Shown: positions 1-9,698, counted from the stretch's first letter. The stretch: DNA of 64,000 bases from RZYY01 sp036794825 (GCA_036794825.1 DAIRGA010000007.1:62001-126000); one strand, 5' to 3'. Program-made: numbers and translations. The notes: generated by a model from the letters alone, not told the origin.

Positions 1-458
1 GAGCGCAGGTTTGTTTTTAATGCGAGGCTTTTGGATCGAAGAATGGAAAAAACCGCAGCAGCATCCGTTGATGAGATGATGGAGCCAAGCAACAGACTCT
101 CATAAATTGTGAAATCGGTGATCAGCCATACGAAAATACCGACTACTGTGGCAGTGAGCATAACCCCTGCAGTTGAAAGAGTAACTCCCTGCCAGAGAAT
201 GGGTTTCACCGATTTCCAGTTGGTGTCCAGACCACCAGAAAAGAGGATAAAATTGAGCGAGACTATACCAATAAACTGGGCGGCCTTCGGGTCGTCGAAA
301 TTGATTTCACCTACTCCGTCTGATCCGGCCAACATTCCGATGGCAAGAAACAGGATAAGCGTGGGGACGCCAAACCGGTAGGATGTTTTTCCGGCTATCA
401 CACTCAAAAACAACAAAATAGAGCCTACAAGAAGAATGTTTTCGATGGTTAGCGTCAT
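1..458 (-). CDS. K+/H+ antiporter, CvrA/NhaP2 type (5' part only)
   Basis: The frame reads from an ATG at 456-458 to the window edge without a stop, so only about the first 152 residues are present. The translation begins with a hydrophobic helix, then TSYRFGVPTLILFLAIGMLAG, followed by a FDDPKAAQFIG stretch, an ILFSGGLDTNW segment and SIISSTDAAAVFSILR. These are hallmarks of the CPA1/CvrA potassium/proton antiporter family, in which the TDAAAVF region lies in the ion-binding helices. It would act in the inner membrane exporting K+ (or Na+) for protons in volume or pH control. The C-terminal TrkA-type domains, if any, lie outside the window. It is divergent from the MscS gene, which fits an osmotic/ionic theme, though this link is inference. 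The family call is firm; the exact ion is not. Confidence 0.85.
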   Translation of the reverse strand, partial: MTLTIENILLVGSILLFLSVIAGKTSYRFGVPTLILFLAIGMLAGSDGVGEINFDDPKAAQFIGIVSLNFILFSGGLDTNWKSVKPILWQGVTLSTAGVMLTATVVGIFVWLITDFTIYESLLLGSIISSTDAAAVFSILRSKSLALKTNLR

Positions 459-497
459 GCTGGCTGCTTTAATGGTCAGCAAAAATAAGCTAAAAGA

Positions 498-505
498 CAA
501 AGGTA
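498..505 (-). promoter_or_regulatory. Candidate -7 element (TACCTTTG) for the antiporter gene
   Basis: On the minus strand TACCTTTG matches the Bacteroidota -7 consensus TAnnTTTG and lies 40 nt upstream of the antiporter ATG. No clear -33 TTTG is seen at the usual distance, so this is a sequence match only. Confidence 0.45.
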
Positions 506-708
506 AAGGCCACCTTTTTTATTTTCGGCTTGACTTCCACTGGTTACCGGCGTTTTCCTTGAAGTCCTGAGCAAGATGATAGAGGATTTACTGGTTTCAA
601 ATTTTCCACTTCTATTTTACAGCTATAAGCCGGGACTTTTGATTATAAATAGCGCTCGGATTTCCTGTTTGCCTGAAGCAGGTTAAGCGCCAAATTAAAT
701 CGTTTAAG

Positions 709-716
709 TAATTTTG
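709..716 (+). promoter_or_regulatory. Candidate -7 element (TAATTTTG) for the MscS gene
   Basis: TAATTTTG matches TAnnTTTG and ends 33 nt before the ATG at 750. A -33 TTTG at the right spacing is not evident. Apart from this and the antiporter promoter, the 291-nt divergent spacer 459-749 shows nothing I can name. Confidence 0.45.
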
Positions 717-749
717 CTGAACAAATGAATTACAATTGATACAATAACC

Positions 750-2657
750 ATGAATATTTCACCCTACAAATCCACCATGCTTAATTCCTCAAAACTTTGG
801 TTAATTCTGATTTTGCTGGCTATCAGTTTTACAGCCCGCACACAGCAGGACCAAACGACCACTGATAGCGATACCCTGAATGAGTCGTGGATTCAATCCC
901 ATGCCTGGCGAATTGCTCAACTGGAAAAGGAGAAAAAATTAGATTCCATCATCAAAGCAAAAATTGAGTCGGAAATGGCATCACTCACAGCCGCAGACGA
1001 CAATCAAAAAGCAGAACTGGAGCGAAAGTTGAAGGAATTGGAAGAATTGGAGATGAACAGGTTAGCCGAAAAACAAAAGCGGATTGATCTGCTGAAGCAA
1101 AATGCCACCGGTTTTCCCGTGAACGGGGTATTTACCGACACCCTTTTCCAGGTTTATGCCAGGGTTGCTTCGATTCAGCCTGCTGAAAGAGCAGCCTCAA
1201 TCTCCAGGAGGATCAGAACACTGAGCGAAAACGATTTTTTGAAAACCGACTCCATCGTCATCCTCAATTCTGAATACACAGCCGACATCATTTACGGTGA
1301 TATGATCATCATGAGCGTCACCGAAACTGACGCTATGTTGCAGGGTAAGACAAAGATGGGTCTTGCCACAGAATATACCGACATTATCAGGAATGATTTA
1401 CGCTTGGCCAAAGAAGAAAACCGGCTTTCGAAACAGCTCATAAGGGCGGGGCTTGTACTGTTGGTCATAGTGGTCACTTACCTTCTTTACTTACTGATTA
1501 CCAGGGGATTTCGATACATCCAGGGATATTTTGACAAAAAAAGGGAGCTGTGGCTCAGGAACCTGAATTACAAAGACTACACTTTTCTCACTGCTGAACA
1601 GGAATACAAAGTCATCCTGTTTTTGATGAAGATTTCGAAATGGTTTGTTTATGCGCTGCTGGGTTACACTGCACTTCCGATCATTTTCAGCATTTTTCCG
1701 TTTACGCGGGGTTGGGCCGAGCAGCTTTTCCATTTATTCTGGATGCCTTTTAAAGGCGTTTTAACGGCGGTGTGGGAATATTTTCCCAACCTCTTCAGCA
1801 TCCTGGTAATCTACTTCGTGATGAAATATTTTATACGGCTGGTTAAGTATATTTTCAGCGAGATAAGCTCTGAAAAGCTGGTGATTTCGGGGTTCCATGC
1901 CGATTGGGCGCTGCCCACCTACACCATAGTGCGATTCTTGCTTTACGCTTTTATGCTGGTGTTGATTTTTCCCTACCTGCCGGGCTCTGATTCCAACATT
2001 TTCAGAGGCGTTTCAGTGTTTGTCGGGATTTTGTTTTCGCTGGGATCATCAACAGTAATTGCTAACATGGTGGCCGGCCTCGTGATAACCTACATGCGAC
2101 CTTTCAAAACCGGAGACTTCATCAAGATTTCCGACAACAAAGGCGTTGTGATCGAGAAAACCCTTTTGGTCACCCGCATCAAAACCATCCACAACGAAAT
2201 TATTACTATTCCCAATTCGTCCATTTTAACGGGTAACACTGTGAATTACAGCTCTGAATCCGGTGGCCGGGGATTGATTGTGAACACCACCGTCACCATC
2301 GGTTACGACGCGCCCTGGAAAGATGTGGAAGATGCCCTGACGGAGGCAGCCAACCGGTGCGATTCGATTGAAAAAGAGCCAAAACCCTACGTTTTTCAGA
2401 CTTCCCTCGACGATTTTTACGTCTCCTACCAGCTCAATGCCTTCACCAGGCAATCAGACCGACAGGCACATGTTTACACTCAGCTTCACCGGAACATACA
2501 GGATGTGTTCAACGAGCGCGGGATAGAAATAATGTCGCCGCATTATCGGGCAGCCCGCGATGGAAATACAACTACCATTCCTTCGGCTTACCTGCCCGAC
2601 GACTATCAGCCGCCAAAATTTGGCGTGAAAATGGACAAAACCAAAGAAACTCCATAA
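750..2657 (+). CDS. MscS-family mechanosensitive ion channel with coiled-coil N-terminal part
   Basis: 635 residues, longer than E. coli MscS (286). An N-terminal hydrophobic segment (about 11-30) looks like a signal or anchor; the start could also be the ATG at 780, just before it. A charged, coiled-coil-like stretch (about 50-120) follows. Transmembrane helices are visible near 230-255, 295-320, 345-370 and 390-410. Then comes the MscS pore helix and beta domain, with GILFSLGSSTVIANMVAGL and RPFKTGDFIKI, typical of the family, and the motif TIPNSSIL. The C-terminal alpha/beta domain runs to about 600. It should open under membrane tension and release solutes on osmotic downshock. It stands alone between a divergent antiporter and recR. 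The role is a family inference; the MscS fold assignment is strong. Confidence 0.9.
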   Translation: MNISPYKSTMLNSSKLWLILILLAISFTARTQQDQTTTDSDTLNESWIQSHAWRIAQLEKEKKLDSIIKAKIESEMASLTAADDNQKAELERKLKELEELEMNRLAEKQKRIDLLKQNATGFPVNGVFTDTLFQVYARVASIQPAERAASISRRIRTLSENDFLKTDSIVILNSEYTADIIYGDMIIMSVTETDAMLQGKTKMGLATEYTDIIRNDLRLAKEENRLSKQLIRAGLVLLVIVVTYLLYLLITRGFRYIQGYFDKKRELWLRNLNYKDYTFLTAEQEYKVILFLMKISKWFVYALLGYTALPIIFSIFPFTRGWAEQLFHLFWMPFKGVLTAVWEYFPNLFSILVIYFVMKYFIRLVKYIFSEISSEKLVISGFHADWALPTYTIVRFLLYAFMLVLIFPYLPGSDSNIFRGVSVFVGILFSLGSSTVIANMVAGLVITYMRPFKTGDFIKISDNKGVVIEKTLLVTRIKTIHNEIITIPNSSILTGNTVNYSSESGGRGLIVNTTVTIGYDAPWKDVEDALTEAANRCDSIEKEPKPYVFQTSLDDFYVSYQLNAFTRQSDRQAHVYTQLHRNIQDVFNERGIEIMSPHYRAARDGNTTTIPSAYLPDDYQPPKFGVKMDKTKETP

Positions 2658-2764
2658 CACATTGGTAATCTGTATCTTAAAATTGAATTATAAATACAGA
2701 TCAGTCTATCATCTGCCAGGGAGTCGAATAGAGTAAAGCCCTCGCTGCTCAGCCCGAAATAATT

Positions 2765-2772
2765 TACTTTTG
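2765..2772 (+). promoter_or_regulatory. Candidate -7 element (TACTTTTG) for recR
   Basis: TACTTTTG fits TAnnTTTG and ends 23 nt before the proposed TTG start of recR. No good -33 element is seen. Confidence 0.5.
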
Positions 2773-2795
2773 CGGCATTGTAACATTGATCGAAA

Positions 2796-3416
2796 TTGAA
2801 TACTTATTCGTCAAAATTATTGGAAAAGGCGGTTGATGAGCTTTCGAAACTGCCCGGCGTAGGTCGAAAAACAGCGCTCAGGCTGGCTTTGCACCTGCTG
2901 CGCGAAAGCAAAGAGGATGTGCAAAATCTCAGCGAATCCCTCACCCGGATGCGTAATGAAATCATGCATTGCCGCATCTGCTACAATATCGCCGACAGCG
3001 AAGTTTGTGATATCTGTGCCAACCCTAAACGCAACCGCTCGCTGGTTTGCGTGGTTGAAGATATCCGCGATGTGATGGCCATCGAAAACACATCCCAGTA
3101 CAATGGGCTATATCATGTGCTGGGCGGGATCATTTCGCCAATGGACGGCATCGGGCCGCAGGATCTTACCATCGAGCAGCTCTCCGGACGACTTGCCGAA
3201 AATGAGATCAGCGAGGTGATACTGGCGCTTTCGGCTACCATCGAAGGTGATACCACCTGCTACTATATTTTCCGGAAAATCAAAAACTTCGATGTGATGG
3301 TAACTACCATAGCACGGGGAGTTTCGGTAGGCGATGAGCTGGAATACGCAGATGAGGTCACGCTCGGGCGTTCCATCGTAAAACGGGTGTTGTACGAAAA
3401 AAATGTAAACGGTTAA
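2796..3416 (+). CDS. recR: Recombination mediator protein RecR
   Basis: 206 residues, the normal family length. The N-terminal helix-hairpin-helix carries LPGVGRKTALRLALHLL. A C4 zinc finger follows (CRIC...CDIC around residues 60-80) and then a Toprim domain starting SLVCVVEDIRDV. RecR works with RecO/RecF in loading RecA at gaps in recombinational repair. The start must be the TTG at 2796: an in-frame TGA lies at 2787-2789, and no ATG occurs before the conserved HhH. It appears to be monocistronic, with a promoter-like TACTTTTG just upstream and a spacer of about 100 nt before ddl. Identification is very secure; only the non-ATG start is unusual. Confidence 0.96.
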   Translation: MNTYSSKLLEKAVDELSKLPGVGRKTALRLALHLLRESKEDVQNLSESLTRMRNEIMHCRICYNIADSEVCDICANPKRNRSLVCVVEDIRDVMAIENTSQYNGLYHVLGGIISPMDGIGPQDLTIEQLSGRLAENEISEVILALSATIEGDTTCYYIFRKIKNFDVMVTTIARGVSVGDELEYADEVTLGRSIVKRVLYEKNVNG

Positions 3417-3519
3417 AGCTCACCTTAAGGACTCATTCGAATATCATTTAATCTATTTATATTCAACAATTTAGATCAAAAGAAGCAGTTAGTTTGATGA
3501 AATCCACGCTAAAGAATCA

Positions 3520-4518
3520 ATGATGAAAAAAAAGATAGCAGTAATAGCAGGTGGCGACTCCGGCGAATTTGAAATCTCGATGAAGAGTGGCAGCATGGTG
3601 GCTGGCGCCATTGATCCTGAGAAATATGAAGTTTTCCTGATCCGGATTAAAGGTAAGGATTGGTTGTGCGAAAAAGATGGAAAAATGATTTCGGTGGATA
3701 AAAATGATTTCAGCCTTTCCATTGATGGCCAGAGGGTTAACTTCGATTGCGTCTTCTGCGCTATACATGGCACTCCGGGTGAAAACGGGAAATTACCAGC
3801 CTACTTCGAACTGCTGCACATGGCCTATACCTCCTGCGACAGCCTCATTTCGGCGCTGACATTCAATAAACATCTTTGCAACCGTGTGGTTGGAACGCTT
3901 GGCGTGAACGTGTCGAGATCGCTGCATTTCTACAAAAGCGAAATCATTGACCACAACTCTATCCTGAAGGCGCTGCAATTGCCTGTTTTTGTCAAACCAA
4001 ATGCCGGCGGATCAAGCGTGGGCATGAGCAAGGTAAACGGCGCCGATGATTTACTCCCCGCAATTAAAAGAGCCTTTACTGAAGACACAGAAATTCTGAT
4101 CGAAGAATATGTGGAAGGAAGGGAGTTAACATGCGGAGTGATGGAGGTTTCGGGCAGAATGTACGTGTTCCCGATCTGCGAAATCCGGAGCAAAAAAGAG
4201 TATTTTGATTTTGAAGCGAAATACAACCCCGCACTCGCCGAGGAGATACTCCCCGCTCCTATTCCCGGTGAACTGGAAATTGAAATTAAAGAGACATCTG
4301 CGTACTTATATAAAAAGCTGAATTGCAAGGGAGTAGTTAGGTTTGATTACATCTATGCTTCAAGAAAACGAAAATTGTTTTTCCTCGAAGTCAACACGGT
4401 CCCCGGCCTGACGGGCGAGAGCATTGTCCCCAAAATGGCTCGTGAAATGGGTATTCCACTCACTGAACTTTTTGGTATGCTTATCGAGGACGCCATCGAA
4501 CGAAATATTAAAAGATGA
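3520..4518 (+). CDS. ddl: D-alanine--D-alanine ligase
   Basis: 332 residues, typical for Ddl. The N-terminal domain begins KKIAVIAGGDSGEFEIS, with an HGTPGENG loop near residues 86-93. The ATP-grasp part contains FVKPNAGGSSVGMSKV (about 157-172) and EEYVEGRELTCGVM. The C-terminal metal/ATP site has FFLEVNTVPGLTGESIVPKM, containing the conserved E-x-N metal ligands. It joins two D-Ala into the dipeptide used for the peptidoglycan stem peptide, in the cytosol. Two ATGs (3520 and 3523) are possible starts. Its stop overlaps the start of mtaB by 4 nt (ATGA), so the two are very likely co-transcribed and translationally coupled, although their functions are unrelated. Confidence 0.95.
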   Translation: MMKKKIAVIAGGDSGEFEISMKSGSMVAGAIDPEKYEVFLIRIKGKDWLCEKDGKMISVDKNDFSLSIDGQRVNFDCVFCAIHGTPGENGKLPAYFELLHMAYTSCDSLISALTFNKHLCNRVVGTLGVNVSRSLHFYKSEIIDHNSILKALQLPVFVKPNAGGSSVGMSKVNGADDLLPAIKRAFTEDTEILIEEYVEGRELTCGVMEVSGRMYVFPICEIRSKKEYFDFEAKYNPALAEEILPAPIPGELEIEIKETSAYLYKKLNCKGVVRFDYIYASRKRKLFFLEVNTVPGLTGESIVPKMAREMGIPLTELFGMLIEDAIERNIKR

Positions 4519-5804
4519 AGAAGGTGACATTCAAAACGCTGGGCTGCAGGCTGAATCAGTTCGAGACAGATGCACTGGCTTCGCAGTTCAACCGAAACGG
4601 CTATGAAGTGGTGGATTTTTCCACAAAGGCCGATGTTGTAATTATCAATACCTGCACGGTTACCGACCAGAGCGATCAGAAATCCGGCCAGGTAATCCGC
4701 CAGGCCACCCGAAATCATCCCGGCTCGATGGTGGTGGTTACCGGCTGCATGGTCAACAATCATCGTCATAGGCTGGAAAGTAACCCTGAAAATCTTACAT
4801 GGTTCGTTGACAATGAGCACAAAAGCAGCTTATTTTCGCTGGTTGACGCGCATTATAAAGGAGAAATTATTCATCCTGAGCATATTAACCCCAACCTGTT
4901 CGATTACGAGCCGGCCAGCAAAACCATGCATACCCGAAGCTGGATCAAAATTCAGGACGGCTGCGATAATTTTTGCACTTTCTGCATCATACCGAAAGTC
5001 CGCGGAAGAGCTGCCAGCAGACCGTCCGGCGATGTTCTGGAGAATATCCGGCAGGTGACAGGTTTTGGCTTCAAAGAGATTGTACTGACGGGGGTCAACA
5101 TCGGCAGGTATCAACATGAAGAAACGGATTTTGAAAATCTTGTAGAAAAAATCCTTGACTTATCCGGCGATTTCAGGCTTCGGATCGGTTCCATCGAGCC
5201 TGATGGTTTTGGGGATAAATTCATCAGCCTGTTCGATCATCCGAAACTCACGCCACATCTGCACCTTTGCCTGCAAAGCGGCTCAGATAAAATCCTGCTC
5301 AAAATGCGCAGGATGTACTCCGTTCGAAGCTTTCTTGACATCGCGGAAAAAATCAGGAAACGCCATCCCCTCTTCAACTTTACTACCGATGTTATAGTCG
5401 GTTTTCCCGATGAAACGGATGAGGATTTTTCTAAAACTTTGCAAATATTCCGGCAGGTGGGCTTTGGGCATATCCACACTTTCAAGTACTCAGTGCGTAA
5501 AGGAACCAGAGCAGAGCGAATGCCAGAGCAAATACCTGAAAAGATCAAAAACCTCAGGAGCGAAGCCATCCGGCAGCTTTCCATTGAATCAAAAAGAGCT
5601 TACCGAAGTCAGTGGATTGGAAAGGAGCAAACCGTACTCGTAGAAAGAAACGACAGGGGGATTGCGAAAGGATATGGTGAAAATTATATTCCGGTAAAAT
5701 TTCCAACTACAGTGAAATCAGTCAATTATTTTGCAAAAGTGAAACTGAACTCCTTAAAAGACGGCGACGATCCTGCGCTGGTTGGTGAGCGGGTGGATGG
5801 TTAA
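4515..5804 (+). CDS. mtaB: tRNA t6A37 methylthiotransferase MtaB
   Basis: 429 residues. The N-terminal UPF0004 domain has the cluster cysteines in KTLGCRLNQFETD, INTCTVT and VTGCM. The radical-SAM core has CxxxCxxC at residues 150, 154 and 157 (GCDNFCTFCIIP). LTGVNIG and LCLQSGSDKIL are characteristic of methylthiotransferases. A TRAM-like C-terminal region follows. The KTLGCRLNQ start and overall length point to the MtaB clade (converts t6A37 to ms2t6A37) rather than MiaB or RimO. The ATG overlaps the ddl stop. The 3' end faces ftsE with 23 nt between the stops. Class assignment is strong; the MtaB-versus-MiaB distinction rests on motif memory. Confidence 0.92.
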   Translation: MKKVTFKTLGCRLNQFETDALASQFNRNGYEVVDFSTKADVVIINTCTVTDQSDQKSGQVIRQATRNHPGSMVVVTGCMVNNHRHRLESNPENLTWFVDNEHKSSLFSLVDAHYKGEIIHPEHINPNLFDYEPASKTMHTRSWIKIQDGCDNFCTFCIIPKVRGRAASRPSGDVLENIRQVTGFGFKEIVLTGVNIGRYQHEETDFENLVEKILDLSGDFRLRIGSIEPDGFGDKFISLFDHPKLTPHLHLCLQSGSDKILLKMRRMYSVRSFLDIAEKIRKRHPLFNFTTDVIVGFPDETDEDFSKTLQIFRQVGFGHIHTFKYSVRKGTRAERMPEQIPEKIKNLRSEAIRQLSIESKRAYRSQWIGKEQTVLVERNDRGIAKGYGENYIPVKFPTTVKSVNYFAKVKLNSLKDGDDPALVGERVDG

Positions 5805-5827
5805 GGTTTCCAAATCCCTGAATGGCA

Positions 5828-6493
5828 TCATATTATCCGACCTCTGTCGAGAGTTACAATTTTCCCCGGAAATTTTTCGATCAGGAAATGGTTGTGAGTG
5901 GCAATAATAACCACCGTTCCATGGTGGCAGATCTGGTACAGCAACGAAATGATCTCCGAGGCAGTTTCCGGGTCGAGGTTGCCGGTGGGTTCGTCGGCGA
6001 GGATAATATCCGGCTGGTTGATGAGGGCGCGGGCAATGCAGACCCTTTGCTGCTCTCCACCCGAAAGTTCGTGTGGCATCTTGAAACCCTTGGTGGGAAT
6101 CCCAACCATCTCCAGCACATCATGCATGCGCTTGCGGATTTTCTCCTTGTCGCGCCAGCCGGTAGCACGCATCACAAATTCAAGATTTTGATGAACAGAG
6201 CGGTCGGTGAGCAATTGAAAATCCTGGAAAACGATCCCCAGCTTACGGCGCAGAAACGGAATCTCGGCAGGCTTAATTTTTGTAAGGTCAAACCCGGCAA
6301 TTTCTGCCTCCCCCTCCTCCACCATCAATTCGGCAAAAAGGGTTTTCAGCAGGCTGGTCTTCCCGCTGCCTGTTTTGCCAACAAGGTACACCAATTCCCC
6401 GGCATTAACAACGAAACTGATCTTTGACAAGGCGAGTATCTGTCGTCTGAAAACGCTGACATTACGAAGACTTATGAGGGGTTTGGACAGCAT
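5828..6493 (-). CDS. ftsE: FtsE-type ABC transporter ATPase
   Basis: 221 residues, the size of FtsE. Walker A is GKTGSGKTSLL, the signature is LSGGEQQRV, Walker B is IILADEPTGNLD and the switch His is in IIATHNH. LRRKLGIVFQDFQLL matches the FtsE Q-loop region. With FtsX it would form the membrane complex that controls peptidoglycan hydrolysis at the septum. No ftsX lies adjacent, so assignment to FtsE rather than another small ABC ATPase (LolD-like) depends on these motifs. It is convergent with mtaB, and the LPP20 lipoprotein gene lies 106 nt upstream on the same strand. Confidence 0.85.
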   Translation of the reverse strand: MLSKPLISLRNVSVFRRQILALSKISFVVNAGELVYLVGKTGSGKTSLLKTLFAELMVEEGEAEIAGFDLTKIKPAEIPFLRRKLGIVFQDFQLLTDRSVHQNLEFVMRATGWRDKEKIRKRMHDVLEMVGIPTKGFKMPHELSGGEQQRVCIARALINQPDIILADEPTGNLDPETASEIISLLYQICHHGTVVIIATHNHFLIEKFPGKIVTLDRGRII

Positions 6494-6599
6494 TCGGGGA
6501 GTTTTTACTGGTGATGAATTTCGTTTGATCCTATGATTTTTGGTAATGTTATGATTTGATGTGATTTGGCAGCAATATTACTCCATGGCTTTCCTGCTT

Positions 6600-7967
6600 T
6601 TAAAACAAAGTCTGCAAAATTTCCGGATAAATATTGATACGGAATTTTCCGGTAAACGATCGGTAGGCATCTTCCCCTGCAGCAGAAAAGCTGGTACTGA
6701 GGCCGGTAATATCATTTATGGATTTGTTGTAAAGTGTTTTGTTGTCCCGATCTTTCACCATCACCGTTGCGCTGAAAGTGACCGAAAACCGCCCGTTGCG
6801 CTCGCTGCTCTCCCTGGTATCCGACTCAATCACAATCGAATAATCGCTGTTTGATCCTGAAGTCACTTCAAACCCATCCTGGCGGAGCAGGCGGCCAATC
6901 TCCTCCCCCAGCCCGCTGTTTACGATTGACTTTCCAAGATTTTTTTCATTTAAAAAGATGGAAAAAATAGGTGGGATAAGCTCTACAGGCAAAACGAAAC
7001 TGCTCACTTTCATCCCCTCGAAAAGTTTCCTCACGGTCATGTCGCTGGTGTTGTCGCGAACCAATTTATCGAGATTTATGATTGAAGTAATCTGCTCAGA
7101 TCGTTTACGGGAATCAATTTTACCAATAGAGATGCTGAATTTTCCCCTCGCATCGGTTATGGCTTCAAGATTGTTACCAGGCAACCATGAAAGCCGCGTA
7201 ATTACTGGTATTCCCGCAACAGGGCGGCGATTTTCATCCGAGAGGGTGGCTTCCAGCGAAGTATTTCCGAATGTTGATCCGGGTTTCAGGGTTAATTTTT
7301 CTTCCGGAAACATGATTTTCAGATTCTGTAATTCGCTGATCACTGCTGCTGTTAGCGTAGTCGAATAGGATCGTTCACTGTTATCCATAGTAATCCTGAG
7401 GTCTTCACCCAGAAAGTCGCGGATATCTTCTACCGACCGGATGTAAAATCTGAGTGCATCGGTATGTTTGCCTTCGGCTGAAAAGCTTTTGGCCTGGTCG
7501 AATTTCGAATTGGATAATCCAAGTGCTTTATCAATCCTCTCCTGCCTGATCTGTGCCCATTTCGACCGTGACAAGCGGTAATAGACCCAGTACTGCTGAT
7601 CGTTTTCCCAGTTTTCGACCAGTTCAAAGCCTTCGAGTTGCTGCTGCGTTGAGGTGCGGATGTTGTCGCGGAAATACTCGCTGTAGGTTCGGTCAAACTC
7701 AAACTGGTTGAGCACAGAGGAGGATGAAATGGTCACTGAAATGCTCCCTGCAATTTCCGAGAGCGCCACCTGCCGCGCCCGTTCACGGTAATCCTGCTGG
7801 CCAGCTTTGAAAACCATACCCACTCCATGATAAAAAGCAGGGTTGTTGGGGGTTTGTTTCACCCATTCCGGGGCATTCTTCAGTGCGTCATTCCTTGTTG
7901 ACTTTTTTCCGGACGAACAACCGGCAAGGATAAAAAGTAATAAAAAGGCGGTGGAGAGTAGTTTCAT
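6600..7967 (-). CDS. LPP20-family lipoprotein
   Basis: 455 residues. It begins with a lipoprotein signal peptide whose lipobox is LAGC (Cys near residue 17). PEWVKQTPNNPAFYHGVGM and RARQVALSEIAGSISVTISS, with the trailing WVYYRLSRSKW segment, fit the LPP20 family, an outer-membrane lipoprotein fold seen in many Gram-negatives. The central part (about 220-290) looks like a carboxypeptidase-regulatory-like beta domain, and the C-terminal part (about 320-450) resembles a CsgG/LpoB-type alpha/beta domain. Its ATG overlaps the stop of the upstream TPR lipoprotein gene by 4 nt, so both are translated from one mRNA and probably act together at the envelope. The precise function is unknown. Confidence 0.75.
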   Translation of the reverse strand: MKLLSTAFLLLFILAGCSSGKKSTRNDALKNAPEWVKQTPNNPAFYHGVGMVFKAGQQDYRERARQVALSEIAGSISVTISSSSVLNQFEFDRTYSEYFRDNIRTSTQQQLEGFELVENWENDQQYWVYYRLSRSKWAQIRQERIDKALGLSNSKFDQAKSFSAEGKHTDALRFYIRSVEDIRDFLGEDLRITMDNSERSYSTTLTAAVISELQNLKIMFPEEKLTLKPGSTFGNTSLEATLSDENRRPVAGIPVITRLSWLPGNNLEAITDARGKFSISIGKIDSRKRSEQITSIINLDKLVRDNTSDMTVRKLFEGMKVSSFVLPVELIPPIFSIFLNEKNLGKSIVNSGLGEEIGRLLRQDGFEVTSGSNSDYSIVIESDTRESSERNGRFSVTFSATVMVKDRDNKTLYNKSINDITGLSTSFSAAGEDAYRSFTGKFRINIYPEILQTLF

Positions 7968-9592
7968 TTTTCCGGGTTGAAGTTGTTCAAAGCAGTGGCA
8001 ATCTGACCCGACAGGTCGCTGAAGAGCTTGTCGCGAAGTTTGTCCACCGGTGTTATGCCTGAGTCGGAGCGCAGAAGCGATTGAAGTGATGAATAATTGC
8101 GCTCGTCAATAAAGTAACCGTTGTTATTCTGAATAGCGGGATAAAGGCTTCGGGCATCGCCATCGTAGGCTGCATAATGCATTTTGTCCGACTCGCTGCT
8201 GTTTAGCCGCTGCGACAGCAAAATTTCGCCGGTCCGGGTCGAAATAAGCTGATAGCTCATAGAGAGTGAAGCCGAGTTATTCTTCTGATATTCAAAGTAA
8301 CTCACTCTTTTATCCTGATTTACCATTTCGCCTGTAGGAGTTTTTACCTTTTTCCGCTCAAATCCGGTTCTCTGGTACTTCTCCAGCTTTCCGTCCACTT
8401 TCTGGTATTCCGAAAAACTCAGTATCAACACTGCCTTTATTCCGTTCCTGTCGTGCAATTCCTTGAGCATGGCTCTGTCGGGGTTTGTTGTACCGGGTTT
8501 TATGGCTCCGGCTGCAGTGCTGTTGACGGCGGAGAGTTTGTGGATTTTCAGAAAGCGATCATTTTTTTTCAGGATGTTGTCAATCATGGTGTTTTCAAAC
8601 TCCGTGGCATCGGCGGCATAATTCGGCATTTTGCCGCTGTGCACTGCTACGGGATACTGGGCGCAGCTAAGGGCTTTGTCGCGCAAAAAGGAAGCATCCT
8701 TGTAATTGCCGGCATCGTTCAGCACATTGTCAAATCCATACCAGGCTGTACGGCATTTACCGGCTATCAGGTCGCTGTTGGCGCGGCGATACACCGGCTC
8801 GTTCCTGGCTTCAAAATACTGACTTTTCACATCCTGAAAATTAGGGTTTACCCTGTAAACATCCCCAAGAGCTATAGCCGCCGCATCAAAATTTTCGTCC
8901 ATCAACAGCAGCGTTCCCTCTTTGTAACGCTCGTTCAGCGCTTGATGCATCAATGTTTTGACATCCTTATAGCTGGGGTCGCGCAGCGAAATTTTTTCCC
9001 ACTCACGGTACGCATCCATGTACCTTCGCTGGCTGAAAAAGCTTGAACCACTTGTATACAAAGGCTCCATTGTGGCTGTGTTGAGATAACTCCGCGTATC
9101 CTTAAACTCCGGTTGAATGTCATGGATTTCGGTAAAAACACGCTTAGCCTCATCGAAATTCTTTTCGCCAATCAATTTCTGTCCCAGCTCATATCGCTCG
9201 GTAAGGTATTGCTCACGGGCATTTTCATAGATCCTCTGGGTGGAATAGTCAATATTCAGGTCTATTCCGGCATATCTTACCATATTTTTAAATTCGAGCA
9301 TCGAAAGGTAATCGTAAACTGCTTTATAATGATCGCCACGATTGTAGGCCTGGCTTACGCTTTGGGCAAGTTCTTCGACGTAAAGCTGTCCGGAACGCTT
9401 CAGGCCGGCTTTGTAGGTTACCTCCTGCGGTTTCTTGATCGAGGCTTTGTAGTAAAGGTCGGCTGCCTCTTTAAACATACCTGCAGCTTCGTACTGCGCG
9501 GCCTGATTTCCCATCTTTTTAACCACACAACTCAATGATAGAAAAGTTGACAATGTGAACATCAATAAAGCCACTGCGTACCTTGAAATCAT
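7964..9592 (-). CDS. TPR-containing lipoprotein, partner of the LPP20 gene
   Basis: 542 residues from the ATG at 9592, chosen because a signal peptide with a lipobox-like LSLSC begins there; the frame is open a little further upstream (to 9661) but without signal features. After the Cys come tetratricopeptide-like helical repeats (AAQYEAAGMFKEAADLYYKA, YELGQKLIGEKNFDEAKRVF and others) to about residue 320. The C-terminal third has a VLILSFSEYQK strand and a YQLISTRTGEILLSQR segment, resembling CsgG/LpoB-like outer-membrane lipoproteins. It is coupled to the LPP20 gene by a 4-nt overlap. A role in envelope assembly or penicillin-binding-protein activation is possible but unproven. Confidence 0.7.
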   Translation of the reverse strand: MISRYAVALLMFTLSTFLSLSCVVKKMGNQAAQYEAAGMFKEAADLYYKASIKKPQEVTYKAGLKRSGQLYVEELAQSVSQAYNRGDHYKAVYDYLSMLEFKNMVRYAGIDLNIDYSTQRIYENAREQYLTERYELGQKLIGEKNFDEAKRVFTEIHDIQPEFKDTRSYLNTATMEPLYTSGSSFFSQRRYMDAYREWEKISLRDPSYKDVKTLMHQALNERYKEGTLLLMDENFDAAAIALGDVYRVNPNFQDVKSQYFEARNEPVYRRANSDLIAGKCRTAWYGFDNVLNDAGNYKDASFLRDKALSCAQYPVAVHSGKMPNYAADATEFENTMIDNILKKNDRFLKIHKLSAVNSTAAGAIKPGTTNPDRAMLKELHDRNGIKAVLILSFSEYQKVDGKLEKYQRTGFERKKVKTPTGEMVNQDKRVSYFEYQKNNSASLSMSYQLISTRTGEILLSQRLNSSESDKMHYAAYDGDARSLYPAIQNNNGYFIDERNYSSLQSLLRSDSGITPVDKLRDKLFSDLSGQIATALNNFNPEK

Positions 9593-9698
9593 AGTTCTGA
9601 AATTGAGTTGTAAAATTAGAATTTGTTTCGAAAATGCCGGATTGGTAAAATTACTTTCCACTTTTGAACTTTTTCTGGCGCTGTTTTCAAATTGCGTG

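Noticed and set aside
5822..6427. 201-residue plus-strand ORF opposite ftsE
   Set aside because: It is the antisense shadow of ftsE, whose Walker and signature motifs are intact on the other strand.
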